This document shows positions 60,464 through 64,000 of a stretch of DNA of 64,000 bases, piece by piece; position 1 is the first letter of the stretch; each line of letters opens with the position of its first letter. The stretch covers positions 434,001-498,000 of the forward strand of contig NZ_JARBFX010000005.1 of assembly GCF_028863665.1 (NCBI RefSeq). Reading direction: 5' to 3'. Below the pieces are notes generated by a model. The model was not told the DNA's origin, did no database searches, and was given only the letters and a program-made list of their open reading frames with translations. This DNA comes from Aquabacter sediminis. Its GTDB lineage: Bacteria > Pseudomonadota > Alphaproteobacteria > Rhizobiales > Xanthobacteraceae. The translations under genes and the position numbers were made by a program.

Positions 60464-61219
60464 TCAGGCTCCCAGGTAGACCCGGACCACGTCCGCGTCG
60501 GTGCGGACCTCGTCCGGCGTGCCGTGCTTGATGATGCGGCCGCGATCGAGCGTGGTGACGCGGTCGCAAATGCGGAACACGAAGTCGGTGTGGTGCTCCA
60601 CCAGTAGGATGCCCACGCCGCTGTCGCGCACCACCATGAGAATGCGGCGCAGATGGTCGATCTCCGCCCCGGTAAGCCCGCCTGCAGGTTCGTCCAGAAG
60701 AACGAAGCGCGGCCGCAGGACGAGCGCGCGGGCGATCTCCAGGAAGCGTTGCTCGGCATGCTCCAGGAGGTTGGCGCGCCGCTCGATCACGCGCGCGAGG
60801 CCGACGCCGTGCAGAAGTTCTGTGGCGCGGGCGCGCATGTCCCGCTCTTCCCGGCCCGAGCGGGACAGGGCCAGAGCGGTGGCGATGAAGCCCGAATTGA
60901 CGTCCCGCCAGCCGCCCAGCATGGCATTGTCCAAGACGGTCAAGGAGCCAAGCAGGCGCGGCTTTTGGAAGGTGCGGGCAATGCCAAGGCGCGGGCGCTT
61001 CTGCACCGGCTGCCCGCCCAGGCTTGCTCCATCCAGCATGATGTCGCCGGCATCGGGGCGGTAATAGCCGCAGAGCAGGTTGAGGAGCGTGGTCTTGCCC
61101 GAGCCGTTGGGGCCGATAAGGCCATGAACCTCTCCAGCCTTCAGGTCCAGCGAGACCTGGTCGAGCGCCACCACGCCGCCGAAATGCTTGCCCACGTCGC
61201 GGGCGACGAGACCCGTCAT
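60464..61219 (-). CDS. LIV-type ABC transporter ATPase (LivG-like)
   Basis: 251-aa ATPase. Walker A GPNGSGKTTLLNLLCG, RTFQKPRLLGSLTV at the Q-loop, signature-like LLEHAEQRFLEIARAL (no LSGGQ), Walker B FVLLDEPAGGLTG, VEHH at the H-loop. The C-loop is degenerate relative to the LSGGQ consensus; in LivG proteins LS(Y/H)G(E/Q)QR is normal, so here a heterodimeric ATPase with unequal sites is likely. ATG 61219 overlaps the permease stop (ATGA). Confidence 0.92.
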   Translation of the reverse strand: MTGLVARDVGKHFGGVVALDQVSLDLKAGEVHGLIGPNGSGKTTLLNLLCGYYRPDAGDIMLDGASLGGQPVQKRPRLGIARTFQKPRLLGSLTVLDNAMLGGWRDVNSGFIATALALSRSGREERDMRARATELLHGVGLARVIERRANLLEHAEQRFLEIARALVLRPRFVLLDEPAGGLTGAEIDHLRRILMVVRDSGVGILLVEHHTDFVFRICDRVTTLDRGRIIKHGTPDEVRTDADVVRVYLGA

Positions 61220-62223
61220 GGCGCACCTGCCTGCCCGTCGAGGGCGCGGGAGAGGCGGGGCAGGTCGGGCTCGATGGCGAAGCTCTCCTGCGCGCTGCGT
61301 CGGCCAAACGAGATGATGCGCTCCAGCAGGCGGCCAATGCCGTCCGGCACGAGCAGCACCACCAGCAGCAAGGTCAGTCCGTAGAAGAAGTGGCCGAGCT
61401 TCGCCAGCGGCGCCACCAGTTCCGGCAGAGCGGTGAGGATCACCACGCCCACAAACGGACCAATAATGCTCCCGCGTCCGCCAATGATGATGCAGACGAA
61501 GAAGAACAGGCCCATCTCGAAAACGAAGGTGTCCGGCGTGATGTAGCTCTGGAGCGATGCGAAGAGGGCTCCGGCCACCCCGGCGGTGACGCCGGAAAAG
61601 ATGAAAACGGTGAGCTTCAGCCGGAAGATGCCGATGCCCAGCGAGGCAGCCGCCACCTCGCTGTCGCGCACCGCAATGAGGGCGCGGCCCCACATGCGGC
61701 TCGCCACGTTCCAGGTGAGCCAGGTCACGAGGAGGCCCACGATCATCACGAGCCAGTACTGCCCCCAGGGCGTGTCGAAGGGGGCCGAGAAGAAGGGCAC
61801 GGGAAGGCCGGTGCCGCCGCCGGTGAGGTCGCCGTGCGCCAACGTCATCTCTGCGACGATCAGCGCGAAGGCCATGGTGGCCATGGCGAAATAAAAGCCC
61901 GGCAGTCGCAAGGAGGGGAGGCCGAGCAGTGCGCCAGCAAGCCCGCCAAGGGCACCGCAAGCCAGCATGGCCAGTTCTGGGCTCCAGCCCAGGGTGCCCG
62001 CGAGAATGGCGAAGGCATAGGCTCCCACCGCCAGGAGGCCCACATGGCCGATGGAGAGCTGGCCGGCATAGCCGACCACCAGATTGAGCCCAGACACCAG
62101 CACCCAATAGGCGCCGATGAGCGCCGCCAGGTGGAGCTGGTAGAGGTCCGAGGTCCAGTAGGGCAAGGCGGCCAGCACGGCGATGCCACCCACCAGGGCG
62201 GGAAGGCGCAGGGAGGCACGCAT
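61216..62223 (-). CDS. LIV-type ABC transporter permease (LivM-like)
   Basis: 335-aa inner-membrane permease with 8 to 10 hydrophobic segments. VVGYAGQLSIGHVGLLAVGAYAFA and GRALIAVRDSEVAAASLGI are LivM signatures. The ATG at 62223 overlaps the LivH stop (TGATG); GTG 62226 is the alternative. The ~30-residue soluble C-terminus (after RRSAQESFAIEP) is longer than usual. Confidence 0.94.
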   Translation of the reverse strand: MRASLRLPALVGGIAVLAALPYWTSDLYQLHLAALIGAYWVLVSGLNLVVGYAGQLSIGHVGLLAVGAYAFAILAGTLGWSPELAMLACGALGGLAGALLGLPSLRLPGFYFAMATMAFALIVAEMTLAHGDLTGGGTGLPVPFFSAPFDTPWGQYWLVMIVGLLVTWLTWNVASRMWGRALIAVRDSEVAAASLGIGIFRLKLTVFIFSGVTAGVAGALFASLQSYITPDTFVFEMGLFFFVCIIIGGRGSIIGPFVGVVILTALPELVAPLAKLGHFFYGLTLLLVVLLVPDGIGRLLERIISFGRRSAQESFAIEPDLPRLSRALDGQAGAP

Positions 62224-63083
62224 CACACCGGCCTCACGCGCTTGGCGCCGAGGAGACCCTCGGGACGCACGATGAGAACGAGGAGAAGGAGGCCCACCGC
62301 AATGGTCTGCTGGTATTCGCCGCCGAAGAAATAGGTTGCGAAGGCGCCGAGAAGCCCGAGCGCGATGCCACCGAAAAGTGCCCCCAGGTTGCTGCCGAGG
62401 CCGCCCACCGCAAGCGCGATGAAGCCGTTCAGCGTCAAGGTGAGCCCAAGGGCGAAATAGGCGAAGGTGAGCTGCCCGGCTGCGAAGCCCGCCAAGCCAC
62501 CGATCACGCCGGCCAGCGCATAGGAGAGGGCCCGCACCCGGTCCGTGGCGATGCCGCGGGCGCGGGCGGCGAAGGCATCTTCAGAGGTGGCGATGAAGAG
62601 CTTACCCCAGAGGGTGCGTCGGTAGAACAATTCCAGCGCCACCACCAGGATCAGCACCAAAGCGATGGGCAGCCAATATTTCTGGTCAAGCACGCCGGCT
62701 GAGAAATCCTGCGGGAAGAGGCGCGGGAAGGGGCGGGGCTCGGTGCCCCACCACAGGCCGACGGCCTGCTGCACCATTGTGGCGAGCGCCAGGGTTGAGA
62801 GCAGCCACAGATGCTCGTCGGAGAGCGCCAGGACCCGGCGCACGGCGATGATCTCGGTGAGCAGACCGAACACCGCGCCAAGGACGACGACGCCAAGCAG
62901 CGCGAGCCAGGCCGGCCAGCCCAAGCCGTTGATGAACCAGGCGCCGAAGACGCCGCCCAGCATGCACAATTGTCCGGTGGAGACGCTCAGCACCTTGGAG
63001 GTGGAGAACATCACGTTGTAGGCGAGGGCGACCGACGCATAGAGCGCGCCGATCGCAAGCCCGGAGACGATCACGGCCAGCAT
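62223..63083 (-). CDS. LIV-type ABC transporter permease (LivH-like)
   Basis: 286-aa permease: GLAIGALYASVALAYNVMFSTSKVLSVSTGQL is the LivH N-terminus, and FIATSEDAFAARARGIATDRVRALSYALAG is the ATPase-contact region. Starts 7 bases after the binding-protein stop. Confidence 0.94.
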   Translation of the reverse strand: MLAVIVSGLAIGALYASVALAYNVMFSTSKVLSVSTGQLCMLGGVFGAWFINGLGWPAWLALLGVVVLGAVFGLLTEIIAVRRVLALSDEHLWLLSTLALATMVQQAVGLWWGTEPRPFPRLFPQDFSAGVLDQKYWLPIALVLILVVALELFYRRTLWGKLFIATSEDAFAARARGIATDRVRALSYALAGVIGGLAGFAAGQLTFAYFALGLTLTLNGFIALAVGGLGSNLGALFGGIALGLLGAFATYFFGGEYQQTIAVGLLLLVLIVRPEGLLGAKRVRPV

Positions 63084-63090
63084 GGGCGCG

Positions 63091-64000
63091 TCACTTCATG
63101 GGAGCGGCGTCGTAGCAGCCGTCCTTGAAGCTGTCGGCGACATTGGCGACGATGTTGCTGTCCGGGAAGCCGTTATGGTTCTCCGGCGACCAGGAATAGG
63201 TGGCGTAAACGCCGGGCAGGTTCTTGGTGCCTTCGAGGGCCGTCTTGATCTTGGCCGGCTCGAGCGAGTTCGCCGTCTTCGCCGCGTGTTCGATGATCTT
63301 GACCGTGTCGTAGCCGAGCGCCACCCACCAGAAGGTGAAGTCGATCTTGCCGCCAAACTCAGGCTTGATCTTGTCGATCAAGGCCTGGGTGCGCGGCGGC
63401 AGCTTGCCATCCACGAAGGTGGTGCTGGTATAGCCCGCTGCGTAGGCGTTTTTCCAATAGTCCGGCTTGTTCAGCAGGCTCTTGATGGGCAGAGCCATGA
63501 TCGCGGGATGGCCGACCACGGGCACGTCCCAGCCCATGTCGCCCCGCGTGTTGAGAATGCGCGCCATCAGGCCGGTGGCGGCGGTCCAGGGCATCACCAC
63601 GTCGGCGCCTGCAGCCTTGGCCTTGGCCATCTCGTCGGTCAGGTCGGTCTTGTTGGGGTCAACAAGGACGGAATAGACCGGCTTGATGCCTTGCTTTTCC
63701 AAAAGCGCCGCGGCCGTCTTTGCGCTCGACGTGCCATAGCCGGAGGTGTCGCCGATCACGGCCACGTTCTTCTTCTTCAACACGTCGATGGCATAGGTAT
63801 TGCCGCCCTCGATCCATTGCGTATTGGTATTGATGGCTCGAAAGGCGAGGGGATACTTCTTCGGGTCGATCAGCTCATCGATGGAGCCGATGACGATATT
63901 GGGGATACCGGCGCGTGCCACGATCGGGATGGTCGCCAGCGACTCGCCCGAATTCACCGGGCCGATGACGAACTGAACCTTGTCGCTGAACACGAGCTGC
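63091..64000 (-). CDS. LIV-type ABC substrate-binding protein, N-terminus outside window
   Basis: Partial peripla_BP_6 protein of which about 300 residues are visible; the frame runs off the window end. FVIGPVNSGESLATIPIVARAGIPNIV is the typical start of the second strand block, and AVIGDTSGYGTSSAKTAAALLEKQGIKPV marks the hinge. First visible gene of the long minus-strand operon. The ligand is unknown. Confidence 0.92.
   Translation of the reverse strand, partial: QLVFSDKVQFVIGPVNSGESLATIPIVARAGIPNIVIGSIDELIDPKKYPLAFRAINTNTQWIEGGNTYAIDVLKKKNVAVIGDTSGYGTSSAKTAAALLEKQGIKPVYSVLVDPNKTDLTDEMAKAKAAGADVVMPWTAATGLMARILNTRGDMGWDVPVVGHPAIMALPIKSLLNKPDYWKNAYAAGYTSTTFVDGKLPPRTQALIDKIKPEFGGKIDFTFWWVALGYDTVKIIEHAAKTANSLEPAKIKTALEGTKNLPGVYATYSWSPENHNGFPDSNIVANVADSFKDGCYDAAPMK

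Overview
The window is GC-rich (about two-thirds G+C by eye), densely coded chromosomal DNA with many ATGA/TGATG-coupled genes, Tat-type secretion signals, numerous ABC and Bug-type solute-binding proteins and a bacteriophytochrome. This fits an alphaproteobacterium of the order Hyphomicrobiales. A Xanthobacteraceae-like soil or rhizosphere organism is my best guess, but that is inference from style, not from a marker gene. No phage, IS element, CRISPR array or rRNA was found. One tRNA (Glu, anticodon CTC) is present.

Layout. 1-3.4 kb: end of an amidohydrolase, a Tat-exported branched-chain-type ABC binding protein and a second amidohydrolase. 3.5-9.2 kb: a red-light signalling module made of heme oxygenase, bacteriophytochrome histidine kinase, single-domain response regulator and a hybrid PAS kinase with receivers at both ends. 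9.2-20.0 kb (minus strand): a ten-gene import and catabolism cluster with aldehyde dehydrogenase, a spermidine/putrescine-type ABC transporter split by other genes, an acyl-CoA ligase, a carotenoid-desaturase-like oxidoreductase, a degenerate amidohydrolase and a LysR regulator. 20.2-24.5 kb: treZ-treY trehalose synthesis. 24.7-26.3 kb: two tandem paralogous HTH regulators. 26.4-28.3 kb: a short GH106-like hydrolase. 28.3-32.8 kb: an FAD monooxygenase, a TonB-dependent receptor and its PchR-like AraC regulator with an apparent operator. 33.0-38.5 kb: Ni/Co sensor and efflux (dmeR-dmeF) followed by an arsenic cluster (arsR, flavoprotein with Cys-rich tail, MFS, ACR3). 38.5-41.9 kb: a single-chain MmeI-like restriction-modification enzyme. 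42.1-46 kb: DHA2 efflux pump, PAS-GGDEF cyclase, tRNA-Glu and an ATP-grasp protein. 46.1-49.9 kb: an AtuA-like pair with a Bug binding protein and a divergent LysR. 50.0-51.5 kb: a DUF1254/DUF1214 protein. 51.7-54.1 kb: an AT-richer two-gene island encoding a DUF262 protein and a PIN-like nuclease. 54.2-64 kb (minus strand): a long operon of LIV-type ABC transporter, IclR regulator, thiolase-like protein, DUF35 protein, ADP-forming acyl-CoA synthetase and a Bug protein.

The genes suggest a metabolic generalist: three independent uptake-plus-CoA-activation clusters for carboxylic acids or amines, metal and metalloid defence, light sensing, and two DNA or invader defence loci. The best candidate for an undescribed system is the coupled DUF262-PIN pair at 51.7-54.1 kb. 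It has the sensor/NTPase-like half of GmrSD/SspE-type restriction factors, but I see no DUF1524 HNH nuclease and a separate PIN nuclease sits in that place. Secondary candidates are the thiolase/DUF35 pair without a recognisable nucleophilic Cys and the arsenic-cluster flavoprotein with a cysteine tail.
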